64,000 bases of DNA from Trichodelitschia bisporula (lineage: Eukaryota; Ascomycota; Dothideomycetes; Phaeotrichales; Phaeotrichaceae). Shown here one piece after another: positions 1 through 12,846 of the stretch. The notes beneath the pieces were generated by a model. The model worked only from the letters and a program-made list of their open reading frames with translations, was not told the DNA's origin and ran no database searches. The stretch spans positions 752,999 through 816,998 of the forward strand of contig ML996700.1 of the NCBI GenBank assembly GCA_010356995.1, written 5' to 3'. Both the position numbers and the translations under genes were made by a program. How positions within the stretch are numbered: position 1 is the first letter of the stretch; each line of letters starts with the position of its first letter.

Positions 1-636
1 CTAAACTTCCTCTCCATCAAAGGCCCGGAACTCATAACCAAGTACGTCGGCGAATCCGAGTACCGCATCAGAGAACTCTTCCGCCGCGCCCGCTCCGCCG
101 CACCCTCCGTCATTTTCTTCGACGAAATAGACGCGTTAGCACCGGCCCGTGGAGACGGGCACACGGGCCTGAACACCGTCGCCACGCTCCTGACCGAGCT
201 AGACGGCATCGACGCGGTGCCAGGCGTCCTCGTCCTCGCCGCCACCAACCGGCCCGGCGCTATCGATCCTGCCCTCCTACGCCCGGGCCGCCTGGGCACA
301 GCGCTATTCGTCGGCCCGCCAGGCCCCGCAGCACGGCGCCAGATTCTAGAAATGCACACGAAGGCCCGCCACCCGGGCCCGGACGTCGATCTCGATGTGT
401 TGGCGGAGAGAACGGAAGGGTATTCAGGGGCGGATGTTGCCGCCGTGTGTCAGGCGGCGGCGGTGAAGTGTGCTCATGACATGGTGCGGGATGAGGGTGT
501 TGAGATGCTGGGGATGAGGCATTTTGAGGAGGCGTTGGGGGAGTTTAGGCCGAGTCTGGCGAGGGAGGAGGTTGAGCGGTTGAGGAGGTGGAGCGTTGCG
601 GGGGGGTTCAAGGATGTGGAGGATGAGGAAGGATGA
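1..636 (+). CDS. AFG2: AFG2/Drg1-type AAA ATPase, C-terminal part (partial)
   Basis: The open frame enters from the left edge and gives 211 residues of a second AAA module. Visible are the pore-loop segment just after Walker A (KGPELITKYVGESE), Walker B (VIFFDEIDAL), the second region of homology (AATNRPGAIDPALLRPGRL) and the C-terminal lid with the EGYSGADV motif. The step IDPALLRPGRL followed by LFVGPP and the GMRHFEEAL tail match AFG2/Drg1 (SPATA5 in animals), which releases Rlp24 from pre-60S ribosomal particles in the cytoplasm; this assignment is from family knowledge. Rix7 and Cdc48 were considered, but the VGPP and RHFEEAL signatures fit AFG2 better. No intron is needed in this part. 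The stop codon lies inside a 10-bp tandem repeat (621-657). The coding strand is C-rich at the start and G-rich near the stop. Confidence 0.85.
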   Translation, partial: LNFLSIKGPELITKYVGESEYRIRELFRRARSAAPSVIFFDEIDALAPARGDGHTGLNTVATLLTELDGIDAVPGVLVLAATNRPGAIDPALLRPGRLGTALFVGPPGPAARRQILEMHTKARHPGPDVDLDVLAERTEGYSGADVAAVCQAAAVKCAHDMVRDEGVEMLGMRHFEEALGEFRPSLAREEVERLRRWSVAGGFKDVEDEEG

Positions 637-657
637 GGAAGGATGAGGAAGGATGAG
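621..657 (+). repeat. 10-bp tandem repeat over the AFG2 stop codon
   Basis: GGATGAGGAA is present three times head to tail, followed by a partial fourth unit. The first copy encodes the acidic tail, and the stop codon (634-636) is in the second copy. Because the unit is not a multiple of three, a change in copy number upstream of the stop would change the C-terminus. Confidence 0.9.
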
Positions 658-841
658 ATGTCGTCGAGACTGACACGAGTACTCGATGGAGATTTCGGTG
701 TCTGTGGTTCAAAAAGTATGCCAAAAAAAAGTTCATTGCGGCTCCGGTCCTCAGTCTCTGAACGCCGCGTCCCGCTCCACAGCAATCATCAAACACATCG
801 GCCGCAGCAAAAACTACAAACGCACCACAGGCCGAAAAAAA

Positions 842-935
842 TGGAGGTTGCAAGAATCGAACTCGCGACCTTCCGCAATCTTCAAGATAGAACCTCGAAT
901 GCAAAGCGGATGCTCTACCTCTGAGCCAAACCCCC
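842..935 (-). tRNA. tRNA-Ala (anticodon TGC) with 22-nt intron
   Basis: Read on the minus strand the sequence folds as a complete tRNA: acceptor GGGGGTT/AACCTCC with discriminator A, D-arm GCTC/GAGC, anticodon stem TCCGC/GCGGA with loop TTTGCAT (anticodon TGC, alanine), five-base variable loop AGGTC, and T-arm GCGAG-TTCGATT-CTTGC. A 22-nt intron (878-899) interrupts the anticodon loop one base 3' of the anticodon, the standard position for nuclear tRNA introns. CCA is not encoded, as expected. It lies about 200 bp downstream of AFG2 on the opposite strand. Confidence 0.93.
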
Positions 936-2224
936 AATGATTGGACAATGTCTTTCCTTTTTAAGAATACATTCCAGATGCTAAGCATCGGGAGCCCGCA
1001 GACGTACGTTGAGTATATGTATCCTTGCAGCAGGATGAGATGTCGTGCCTGGCTCCTTGCTGTTCTCGTGTAACCTCCCCGCCTTGATTCCGACGTCGGG
1101 ATCCTCCTTCCCATCCTACCTCGTGAGGACAATGCACGGACGGCAGTTCAGCCTCGTGGGGCGCTTTTTGTGGGTCAGTCAGTCTCTGCTTCATGCATTG
1201 GGAAGAGTACCGCATGAAGCGCCTTTGCCATGCGACTGAAAATACGATGTTCATTCCTTTGTAGTTAGTAGCTCGACCAAAAAGGTTCAGAAGGATTGCT
1301 TTGGCATCATGAGGTCGGATGCTGCGGCTGGAAATGACGTCTGTAGAGTAACGCCACGTGATCCCAGCCCTCCGGCCAGCCTTGCCCGTGGCGTGGGCCC
1401 GCCCGCAACGTCTTTCGACCTATTTGAAGTCTTGCGGAATGCTGAGAGCTGGACCAGTGCTTGATCTGAAAGCTGTTGGGAAGTCCGTCGATAATGTCAA
1501 CATGTGTGGATTTGCGAAAAGGGAGTTGATCATCGTTAGCTTATTTTAAATCGGGGGAAGCCAACTCGAACTAGCGACATCGGACTTCTGATGAGGTTGT
1601 AGCGTGCGGAAGGAATACCGCCGTGAGATCCCAGCCTTCGTAATCCTATCAGTCCATGAAAGTTGACACCGTTCAAGAAGCCGTACTGGACAGCAACAGT
1701 CTGAAGCGTGGGCGCAGTGCTAATGAATTTGACATCAGGAACTCCAACATCCCGCCGCCGATCATGTTTTCGGCCGCCTTTATCTTCCTGTCGGCTAAGA
1801 GCCGGAAGAGATCAGACATCATATTACGAAATCGAAGGATGCGACTAAGGAAGCAATGACCAGAACTAGTACCGTATAATCATGGACTAGTGTAGCGCGT
1901 GCTTAGACCGGATTTTAAATCCGCCCTACAGTAGGCGATCCTTCACAGGTTCACCGGAATTCGACCGAGTTTCCCCGCAAGCGGGGCTCAAGCCAACGCC
2001 AACCGCTTTTAAATAGTAATTAACACAGCAGTTCCCACAAGCCGCATTGCCAAATCTCAGCCTCAACGTAAGTGCTGACCAGTGTCCAAGGGGTATTAAT
2101 TTTTATCCTAATGCTATGCACAATGACCGGTATCCCTTTCGTGATAGTCTTAGCCGTTCCGTTCAAGATTATGTACAGCCGGATGGCTCGAGAAATAAGC
2201 ATTATGCACCGAAGAATCCTCCGT
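936..2224. other. Intergenic region, no gene seen
   Basis: About 1.3 kb between the tRNA gene and the 3' end of the deacetylase gene. Open frames are short and overlap on several frames without family resemblance. At 1551-1610 the minus strand has a T-arm-like stretch (TTCGAGT between imperfect pairing arms), but no matching 5' half is present. Confidence 0.6.
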
Positions 2225-3055
2225 CTACTTGTACCAGGCGCTCGCCGGGTCGCCAAGGCAAGCCCCCACAGTCACAGCTATTCGGATTAGCCCATCCCCA
2301 AGACACATGCAGTAAGCACTTACGGGTCAAGCCAGCCGCGCGAACAGCGTTAATCTGATCCTGCACCAGCGTCTGGACAGTGTTCTGCAGCGGGTCGTGC
2401 TCGAGGGTAATCGAGCCGCCGGACGCCAGGAGGGAGTTGAAGATACCAACGCTGTTGCCAATCGTCTCCGGCGTCTGATACTGCCAGTCCTGAGTATCAA
2501 TCGACGCGGTGATGACGTGGTACCCGAGGCTGCCGAGAGCAGAGAGCGTATCCCCGGAGTACGCAAAGTACGGCGGGCGCATGTACGTAGGCGCCTTGCC
2601 GATGATGCTCCGCAGCGCATCCTCGAGCTGGCTCATCTGCGACGCAATGCCGTTGTAGTCTAGCGTGCTCAGGTCCGCGTGGCCCCATCTGCAGCGTATC
2701 AGTTTCACCGCAACTGCATCCTGCGGCATGTGACATACGTGTGGGACGCGACCTGGTGGCCCTCGGAAACCATGCGCTGGATCACGCCGGCATAGTTGTA
2801 GATGCTGTCGTAGTTTTGGCCGTTGACGAAAAAGGTCGCCGGGACGCCGTTCGCGGCAAGAATATCGAGCACTTGGCTGGTATAGATGAACGGGCCGTCG
2901 TCGAACGCAATGGCAATGGTGCCCGGCACCGTGCACGACGTGATGACGGTGCCGTACGGGACAGCGGACTGGCGCTTCTCGAGGGCGCTGGGGAGGGGCG
3001 AAGCGAGCGCAGCGCCTGCAAGCAGGACAGGGAGCAATGTCGTGAGGGACTTCAT
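2225..3055 (-). CDS. Secreted polysaccharide (chitin) deacetylase, CE4
   Basis: Three exons: 3055-2739, 2688-2324 and 2277-2225, with introns of 50 and 46 bp, giving 244 residues. The N-terminus is a signal peptide (hydrophobic core LLPVLLAGAALA) followed by a Kex2-like KR at 27-28. The NodB/CE4 motifs are in order: FDDGP (metal and base Asp at 52-53), SHTWGH (metal His at 105 and 109), RPPYFAYS around 143, DTQDWQY around 171 and ITLEHD (His203). The last exon encodes a short CLGDPASAWYK-type end typical of fungal enzymes. Family members remove N-acetyl groups from chitin or chitin oligomers in the wall or secreted space. No chitin-binding module is attached, so it is a minimal catalytic form. 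The splice into WGH restores the HxxxH motif, which supports the model. Confidence 0.92.
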
Positions 3056-3124
3056 TTTGATATTGGGATGGAAGCGAATGTAAAGGTACCACTACTGAGC
3101 TGCTGCATCGTGGCGACGAGCTGA

Positions 3125-3131
3125 TTATATA
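3125..3131 (-). promoter_or_regulatory. TATA-like box of the deacetylase gene
   Basis: TATATAA on the minus strand, 70 nt upstream of the start codon at 3055. Position and sequence fit a core promoter; no experimental support can be read from sequence. Confidence 0.45.
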
Positions 3132-6074
3132 CCGTCGAGCTCTCCCACTAAAACCAGCCACCCGCGCCGGTGACCTGTAAGCACCAGGTTCAACTGACGC
3201 CGGCCGCGGCGCAGACATGCTAGCAGGCTCGGCGTGCTCCTGGACGGCCAGGCTGAAGTGCTATGAAGATGATTCGAGCGCCGCTATGGTAGCTTAAGCT
3301 GCGGTCAGGACTCAAACGAATCACTGAAAATGTGGCTGGGAGGGGCGGTTGGAGAGTGGTGGGGAGGCCGGGATCAGAGAAACTTTTGGGACCTGCAAGC
3401 CACTGCAAATGCGCATACTTGGCGGCCAGCTAGAGTCCATGGCCATTCGATAGGAAACAAAACTCGACAGACGTCGCCGCTGAGTCAAATAAAAGGCGCA
3501 GCGGAATGAGCTCCAAGGCCTGCAGGAACGCACACGTTGGAGGTACGGTATTGGAAGCACTTAGTAACGAGATCTGGTGCGGGGTGAAAGCGGCACTGGG
3601 AGGCAGACTCTGCGACTCCGTTGTTGTTTGTTGACCCGCTTCCAAAGGTGCCGAGGACTGTACCCGATGGGGGCGGGAGCGGGGTCGGAGATGCCCGGAA
3701 AGAGAGTGATGTCCTTGGTGCTGGATTAATTTAGAATCAAGCATCAACCGGTGGAGGGGAAGCGGAAGGTCAACAAGCTCAACTTTCGGTTCGGCTCTCT
3801 TGGACAAGTCGCTTGCTGGGGTCAAGGTCGACGGACACCAGCCACTTGCGCATCCTGGAGGAGCTCATCACCTGATATTGCCTGGCTTCCCCGCAAGCGC
3901 CTTGGAAGGTACAATTTAGCACCGAACCACCCGGTGCCGGACTCGAGTTCGGGCCGGTGTAGCATTCTCCTATTATTGTCGCCTGGGGGCCCAAAGAAAG
4001 CCATAACGGGTGAATCGGATATTGCGATAGTCGTATTCCAAAGGCTCCCAAGGCCCCTTCAATTTGGAGTCACTCTGCGCTACGAGGAGGATCGTCGAGA
4101 GCGGCTGAGCACATTGCGGTACTCGTGGACGTGACAAGCTGCAGGTCGAGGAAAGGTTCCACCCTCGGATACGAAGAGGCTTGACCCCGCATGCAGCTGT
4201 GCAACCGACGGCCATGCGCAGGGCAAGCCTCTTGCGTGCTGGCGGTCGGCAACCTGACCTGCAACTTTGTGGAGAAATGTGGAAACGTTGATCATGTCGA
4301 CATTTTCGAATACGGAGGTACAATTGTTGCTTCCTAATGTACCGCAAGCATTTGTGAGAGCCGTGAGTGACAAGTTCGGGGTCAAAAGTCGAGTCGCCGC
4401 TACGTCATGAGAAAAAACGGCCCGTCGGGAATCTGCATACGCCTTGTCAGACCCGCATTAGCAAGAAACTGCCGTACGACTTCGGATGAGGTGCTCGCAG
4501 GCCAACGCAAGGTATCAGTTGACGTCCCCCGCTGTGCCATCGCGACATCCTCTCAACTTCGAACGTGCTTGTCCTGGAGCTTTGCAGGAGTGTTGGTGGA
4601 CGTCTGGTGAGCTGGAGGACAGCACCCGAAAAAAGCATCGCCGATTCGGATCTTCCAGCTGCATGCGCTTAACGAAAGGATGGGCATTCAGCCACGCGGT
4701 GATCGCCGATTTTGGCCTTTTCGCGGAGGAGGACGCTTTGCCGAGAGCTGGTAAATGGAGAGCGGAATGTTACCATTTTCGATCGTCCATGCCACGCTGT
4801 TCAGTGGGATGCTGTACCCCGCAGTTGTCAATTACTGGACAGCTTCGGCTGAGGTGGGACAGGGCGTTCAGAAGGCGTCTTGAGTGCAGCTGAGAGCGGG
4901 GGTGGTCAATTGGACAAGAGTGAAGCGCAAGCAGAGAGAAGGCTGAAATCCTAATATCTGATGGCTCGACCTGGACCTCTGATTTGTTGTAACACCTGCC
5001 AACACGACTCTCAGTCCCCTTCTTGAAGGCTCAAGCAATGTTATGTGCCGCAAACGTGTGGAACTGTTCCACCTTCTCCTGGCGAACAGATAATGGAAGG
5101 CATCGGCGCCCTGACATGCGCGGTTCAAGATGTTTCCGCGCAGACCTGGCCTTTACCCTGCAGCATTTAACATAGACTCTGTACCAGTCGTAGCGGGACG
5201 CGTGGGAGGAGTATAATGGCTTCGCCATTCCGAGGCCTATGTCGAGTATCCAGTCCAGTGATGAGAAACCGAGCGAACTTCCGATTAGGATCGAAACAAG
5301 TCACTCCGATACCCGACTTGTTTGACGTGTTGAGAGGTACGGTTCCAGACGTTACAAAGCTTGATCGAAGTCGACTTGAAGTATTAGGACACCCAAGGAA
5401 GGAGTATATGGACGAGGCTGTGGATAGTTTGAATGCTTCGGATGCATCAAACGTCGGTCTGAGAGTGAGAAGCATAGCTATAAAGATCTGAGATGCTCCT
5501 GGTAAATAGAATCCGCTCTTCACAGGGAAGGAATACACCCCCTTTAAAGCACATCTCATGGCTCCAAAACAAATTGTGCTATTCCAGTGACATCCGGAGT
5601 GGCACTCAGATGCCTTCACAGAACGCCATGAGGGTGGAGAAATGATTGGTTCACAGAAGCGGTATCCTTGTTGAAGTACTAAACGGTCAGGTCGATGACG
5701 ACCATATAGCCATAACCAGCCGTAGACTAATGCATAAACTCGGCTTGAGGTATACCTAAGCGCTGAAGCTAGGCCTAACAAGTGGATTGACGTTTTTTGT
5801 CTTGTTGCACGTTGGTATCATTTCATGAGCTCAATGTGCGAGGCAACTACTTTTTCGCGTTGAGGCACCTCCAACGCTATCGATAAGATTAAGGCCACAA
5901 GGCGGAAAGAATGAACGCCAAGGCGCTTGCCCTCGAACTAACGACTAACGAACACGGTGGATCATATTTCCGACAATCCCGGCAACACACACAAGCGAAG
6001 TCGCAAAATCCAACGACTTCAACGCCCATCGCCAACATCGACAAACCCCGGGTCTCGATCGTATCACCGCCAAA
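3132..6074. other. Long intergenic region with only weak ORFs
   Basis: Nearly 3 kb without a convincing gene. ORFs of 90-205 codons occur on both strands (for example 3430-3825 minus, 4080-4385 minus, 5167-5781 minus) but overlap each other and show no recognisable domain. The last 190 bp should hold the RPL13 promoter and leader. No transposon signature was recognised. Confidence 0.5.
5216..5491 (+). CDS. Small ORF, 91 residues, doubtful
   Basis: Starts at ATG in the context GTATAATGG and reads MASPFRGLCRVSSPVMRNRA and onward, with a polar, mixed-charge composition that looks more protein-like than the longer antisense ORF covering it (5167-5781 minus). No domain is recognised, no intron that would extend it is evident, and no neighbour suggests a role. 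It may be chance. Confidence 0.15.
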   Translation: MASPFRGLCRVSSPVMRNRANFRLGSKQVTPIPDLFDVLRGTVPDVTKLDRSRLEVLGHPRKEYMDEAVDSLNASDASNVGLRVRSIAIKI

Positions 6075-6909
6075 ATGACGATCAAGCACAACCAGCAGCT
6101 CCAGAAGAACCGTGAGTCTCTCCTGCACCCATTAACCAGCCTACTGACCCCGTTGCAGACTTCCGCAAGGACTGGCAGCGCCGCGTGCGCGTGCACTTCG
6201 ATCAGGTAATTCCCCTCTCATTCTGTGAGAGCAGTGGCGCCTCATGATCGAGCGACCCTGCAATCGAGTATTGAACTCGTATTGACGTCGCATTTTTCCA
6301 GCCCGGCCGTAAGCTGCGTCGCCGCAATGCGCGCATTGAGAAGGCTGCTGTCCTCGCGCCTCGCCCGGTTGACAAACTCCGCCCCGTCGTGCGCTGCCCG
6401 ACCATCAAGTACAACCGCCGCGTGCGCGCCGGTCGTGGTTTCTCGCTCGCTGAGCTGAAGGTATGTAGACCACGGATATCCAACCGCAATAGCTAACCCG
6501 TCAGGCTGCTGGCATTCCCCGCAAGTATGCCCCGACTATCGGTATCGCCGTCGACCCGCGCCGCCAAAACCTGTCGGAGGAGTCGCTGAAGGTCAACGTC
6601 GAGCGCCTCAAGGAGTACGCTCAGCGTGTCATCGTCTTCCCGCGCCGCTCTGGCAAGCCCAAGAAGGGTGATGCGTCGGCCGAGGAGGTCAAGGCGGTCA
6701 AGGAGGGCGAGAACTTCGTCAAGAGCAACCGCGCTGCGCTGGCCATTGCCAACGTCATCAAGGTGCCGTCTGTCAATCCCAAGAACGAGAAGGGCGAGGA
6801 GGGTGCCTACCGCAAGCTTCGCGATGCTCGCTCGACCGCGCGCTTCGTCGGTGTGCGCGAGAAGCGCGAGAAGGCCAAGGCGGACGAGGCAGCTGCTGCG
6901 AAGAAGTAA
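6075..6909 (+). CDS. RPL13: 60S ribosomal protein L13 (eL13)
   Basis: Four exons: 6075-6111, 6159-6205, 6302-6460 and 6505-6909, encoding 215 residues. The sequence is the canonical eL13: [20 protein letters not shown] at the start, then [15 protein letters not shown], the signature [39 protein letters not shown] and a Lys/Ala-rich C-terminus ending in AAAAKK. It is a structural component of the large cytosolic ribosomal subunit. Each intron is short (44-96 bp) and all three sit in the first half, the usual layout for fungal ribosomal protein genes. Length is normal for the family. Confidence 0.97.
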
Positions 6910-7554
6910 GCGTATCGTACTCGGTGGTCGGCAAGGGGTTTGGGTTGATGCTCGTTTCCGGGATTCATGGCGTTCTGCTACGGCTTGCAAATGTGGGATG
7001 TTTGTCCGGAAAATGGGTTTGGTAGAACAATGAATGACCTGGGCGCCGTTAACCCGCCTTGAGCCACGGCCTTTTTCATGACTGAGCAGTGATATGTGAT
7101 TTGCTTTGTGATGTGATGATGCCTTGCCCGTTGATACAAAGGCCGGAACGTCGTCTATCATAATCCATAGAGTACATCTCTGGCCGTTACACCATCGTAC
7201 ATATTAAGACATCAACGTAGTTGTTTTGATGCTCTCCCATTGACGCTACTGACCGGTACACCGTCTCCAGACACTGTACACCTAGGTCTCCTTTCGCAAT
7301 CATAATCCGTACATCCCCATCCAACACATCATCGTACACATCAAGCCATCCCCGTAGCCGCCAGATCCAGTCCAAATCCTAAGATATACAGTGTGATCCC
7401 CCGTTTTATGCAAACCCAAATTCAAACCCATGCAAGATATGCAACAGGCCGCCCCAGGCGCCACTCAAAGCCCATGCCAAATGTTTTCCATCCTGTTAGT
7501 ACACTCCCCCCGATCACCGGCCAGCGAGGTACAGCAGTCTCTGCTTCATACCGA
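6910..7554. other. Convergent intergenic spacer
   Basis: About 640 bp between the 3' ends of RPL13 (plus) and the rhodopsin-domain gene (minus). It should hold both 3' UTRs. No gene or clear repeat seen. Confidence 0.6.
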
Positions 7555-8844
7555 TCACCGCTCAACCAGCCTCGCTAAACTCTCCCTGCTCTCCAAAACC
7601 CTCGCCCCGCCAAAATCACCCCCTTCCTCTCCCTCCAACGTCTCCCTCTTAACATCCATCGTCCGCGTAACCTGCACGCCCTCCCCACTCTCCTCCCTCT
7701 CCGGCCTCAACTCAAAGCTGCTATCCCGGGCGCCCCCTTGCACTGTGACGCTCGTCCCCATCTTTCCTCCCATACCCTGCAGCGGCACGTTGTCGCCCTC
7801 CCACTTCCGCTCCTTAGGCCACTCCTCCTTAACCCAGTTATTCTTGGGTCCGGGCACAGGAGCCGGGAGCTGCATCGCAGTCGACGGCTTCCCCCCGCTG
7901 CAGGCCGGGATGTCGAATCCCATGCAGCAGAGCATCTGCATGAGGAGCGGTTTCAGGGCTGCGCTGGACACGGCCGCTATACCGAGGCCGGGTTCGGCGG
8001 AGGACCAGATTATGACGTCGACTGTGTCCCAGAGGAAATCGTGCGAGGCGGATAGGGTGTGGATGTAGGGGATGCGGATGATAGTCGCTGCGCTGGCGAC
8101 GGCGCCGACGGAGAGGATCATGACGAGCGGGATTTTGCGCCTTCTGCTGAGCTGCAGGTCCCACACGATGATGCCGGGGATGATGGCGAAGGCCCAATCC
8201 AGCACGGCGGAGACGGCGGACTGCGCGTACGTGCTCGCAATGCCGATATGCGCGTGGCACACGCCATGTGCGGCGCGGGCCTGGTCGGCCGGGGACCCGA
8301 GGCGCAGCCAGTAAGTCTTGATAGGGGTGCACTGGAAGATGGTGAAGATCAGGTAGTAGGCGTTGAAGAGGATGTTGGTTGCGTTGAGGGCGTAGAGGAT
8401 GTGCCTGTGGGGACGGCGGAGGGCGAGGCGCAGGAGAAAAATGCCGACTGCGAGGCGGAGGACGGTGGTGTTGAGGATGTAGAAGAGTTCGCCGAAGTAC
8501 CAGGCCTAATAGGGGTTAGATGGTTTGGAAGAGGAAGGGGGATAGTACCTTCATGGCGTTGACGCGCTGCCGCGCGGTTAGCTCTTCGGCGTGCAGGCCG
8601 ACACCCCAATGGAGTCCGATGAACGTCATTGCACTGTAGGCCGTAAATAAAGCCTGTCCCGTCAGCTGTGGTTCAACCGCATTGCACATGCACTTACCAG
8701 CGAAGCCCCGATCAACCAGTCATCCAGTGAAAATGCATTAATCATACGCATGCGCACCCAAACCCTCAACACGAAGGTCAACCAGCAGAGCACCAGAAAC
8801 AGTATCGTGGTGCCGGCCACCTCAGCTGCACGGGACTCCCCCAT
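7555..8844 (-). CDS. Fungal rhodopsin-domain (PTH11-like) integral membrane protein
   Basis: Three exons: 8844-8698, 8653-8549 and 8505-7555, giving 400 residues; introns of 44 and 43 bp. The chain has about seven hydrophobic segments spread over the first 280 residues, starting with TTILFLVLCWLTFVLRVWVR, and carries the hallmarks of the fungal integral membrane / rhodopsin domain: an NAFSLDDWLIG segment after TM1, LGSPADQARAAHGVCH between TM4 and TM5, and FDIPACSGG near the end of the membrane part. A hydrophilic tail of about 110 residues follows, rich in Gly, Glu and Arg. No CFEM domain precedes it. Such proteins are abundant in Pezizomycotina, and some act as GPCR-like sensors; no ligand can be inferred. 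Confidence 0.85.
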
Positions 8845-10864
8845 GGTGGGCGGTCTGACGGAGAGTGGCGAGGTGTGAAAAGAACAGAAGCTGCGACGGT
8901 ATGCGCGCGCGCAGCATCGGCTTGCAATGCTGGATGGATATAGAGTCGATAGCAGGCACCGCGTGTGGCGCCGCGGGCATGAGGCTTTGAAAGCTTAACA
9001 GAAGATAGGACTACGTGTCGAACCTCGATCAGTCGATTCAGAGGAGGCAGGCCAGGGCGCTGGAGCAAGGAAACCGTAGACTCAGGTCCGGGGAAGCGTT
9101 CGTACTGGAGCAATATACGGATATAAAAGCGGACAGGAGCACAGCCCAGTCAGAGAAATGGAGATCAAGACCGAAGGTTTGAAGGACGACAGTGATGGCA
9201 GATAAAGCAGATGGCGATTTGGTTAAAAGTCAAAAAGGAGGGCTGGGGAAGGGATTTCTTGTAAAGCTCTCGAGTGCGTGGCCGACCCACATGCTCCACT
9301 CCCCACGCCGGGGGCCTCCGTGGGTTGTCCATGTCGCGGGACGAACGGGTGGGGCAAAATGCATACATCTTAGGCAGTTAGGTTTGACGATCTCGAGAAT
9401 GGGAATCAGGGAGGAAGTTCTACGGTACAGAACATCGGCAATTCCGAGGTGGGGTGTGAGATCTGACTTAGGGACCGCACCGAGGTAGGCTTGATGAGGC
9501 GTTCGTAGGCAAAGGCGGAGGACGGTCCGGAAGTATATTCGAAGACTGTGGATGGACCTGAGAGGGGTACTTCAGGAGCTAGGGAAGAGGGGTTGGTGAA
9601 TCTTTGCCTTGTTCCTGCGTCGGGTCCACTCCTTCCACCCTAAGTCGCGCAGTGCTAGACGAGAATAGTGGGGGTTTAGTGGTCATGACAGAGGGGCATC
9701 GGAGGCGAGCGATGCTTAGCAGCTGATATGGGGTTGGCTGTAATTGGAGCATCGATGTCAGAAATGTGGACCTCCAATGCTGGGTGGTTACGTTGTTAGG
9801 CTATCCGATATGTCACAGACGCCTGTAGTGAGCATTCAGTGCCTGTCGGCCACTGGGGCAAAGTGGTGAAGTGGGTGAAGTGGCGATGGAGAAGTAGAGA
9901 AGAAGCAAGAAGAGGCGATGAGGAAGCAGAGATGAAGCACAGAAGAGGTGAAGACAAAGAAAGGGATAAAGAAGCGCAGAAGAAGCCATGAAGCACCCAT
10001 GATGTCGTTAGATAAGGTGAGACAAATCCTTTCAAATAAGGTTAGAGGTGCGTTGACGCAATAAGGATCGCCAACCCTGCACAACAGCCTGTTCATCGAT
10101 GTCCATTTCATACATAGATAGTTCGGGGCATAGCTCGCAGGACCGTTAAGCGTTACCCCTCACGGATTGTGCTAGCTACATATTGCATCACTGCTCTATC
10201 AGCTACTGTCCCATCCTTCAGGGAAAAAGCTGAATTGCGGCCCGTACGGGCACGAAGACTCGTAGTAGTGGCCACGCCTCAAGCCACTCAACCCTCGATC
10301 CCACTCATACTCCCTCTCAAAGACACCTTTCTCATCTTCCTCAACCTCCTTGTTCACGGGAGCTTTCTCAGCGATCTCAGCCGTCTCAACTGGCTCAGCA
10401 CTCTCACCTTCCTTGAACTGCAGTCACGTTAGCTACTCGCTCTCACAATTCCCCTATGCGCTCGAAAAGAATGAGACAAAAAACCAAAGAGCCAGAGAGG
10501 GAAAACGGGCTTCATTGTTCCCATCCCCCAAGCCCATGGCAACATAATCATACGCATCATCTACTAAAACGCCGGGGCTGCCCAAAGCGCAGATAGCAGC
10601 AGAAGGAGGCGCAGGCACAGAAATATCGACGCCCATAAACGAGTTTACGAAGAGATACCGTCTGAATGTGCCCCAGACGCTCCAGTGGTGCAGACAATGT
10701 AGAAAATGGAAAAACGAGTGACAGGAGGCGGTCATATATTCATGACAGGCATTTGCTTCCCACGCACGACCACGCCGGCCGTCCCGTTCTCAGCTTTCCT
10801 TTCGTTACGCGTGTCGCCACGCGTGAGCGCGCACACAAACACACACACTCGCCGATACGAAAGA
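8845..10864. other. Intergenic region with purine-rich tract
   Basis: About 2 kb between the rhodopsin-domain gene start and the 3' end of the SR-protein kinase gene. Between 9857 and 9985 the plus strand is almost all purine with imperfect GAAGAAG/GAGGAAG repeats. No coding region was recognised. Confidence 0.6.

Positions 10865-12846
<1,982 letters not shown>

Noticed and set aside
1551-1640. Possible second tRNA on the minus strand
   Set aside because: A T-arm-like piece is present, but the T-loop is one base short, and no acceptor 5' half or D-arm matches it. At most a tRNA remnant.
2202-3218. 338-codon minus-strand ORF over the deacetylase
   Set aside because: It reads through introns in one frame; splicing restores the CE4 motifs and signal peptide and gives a 244-residue protein.
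5167-5781. 204-codon minus-strand ORF
   Set aside because: No domain, no good upstream context, and it overlaps a more protein-like small plus-strand ORF; both remain unproven.
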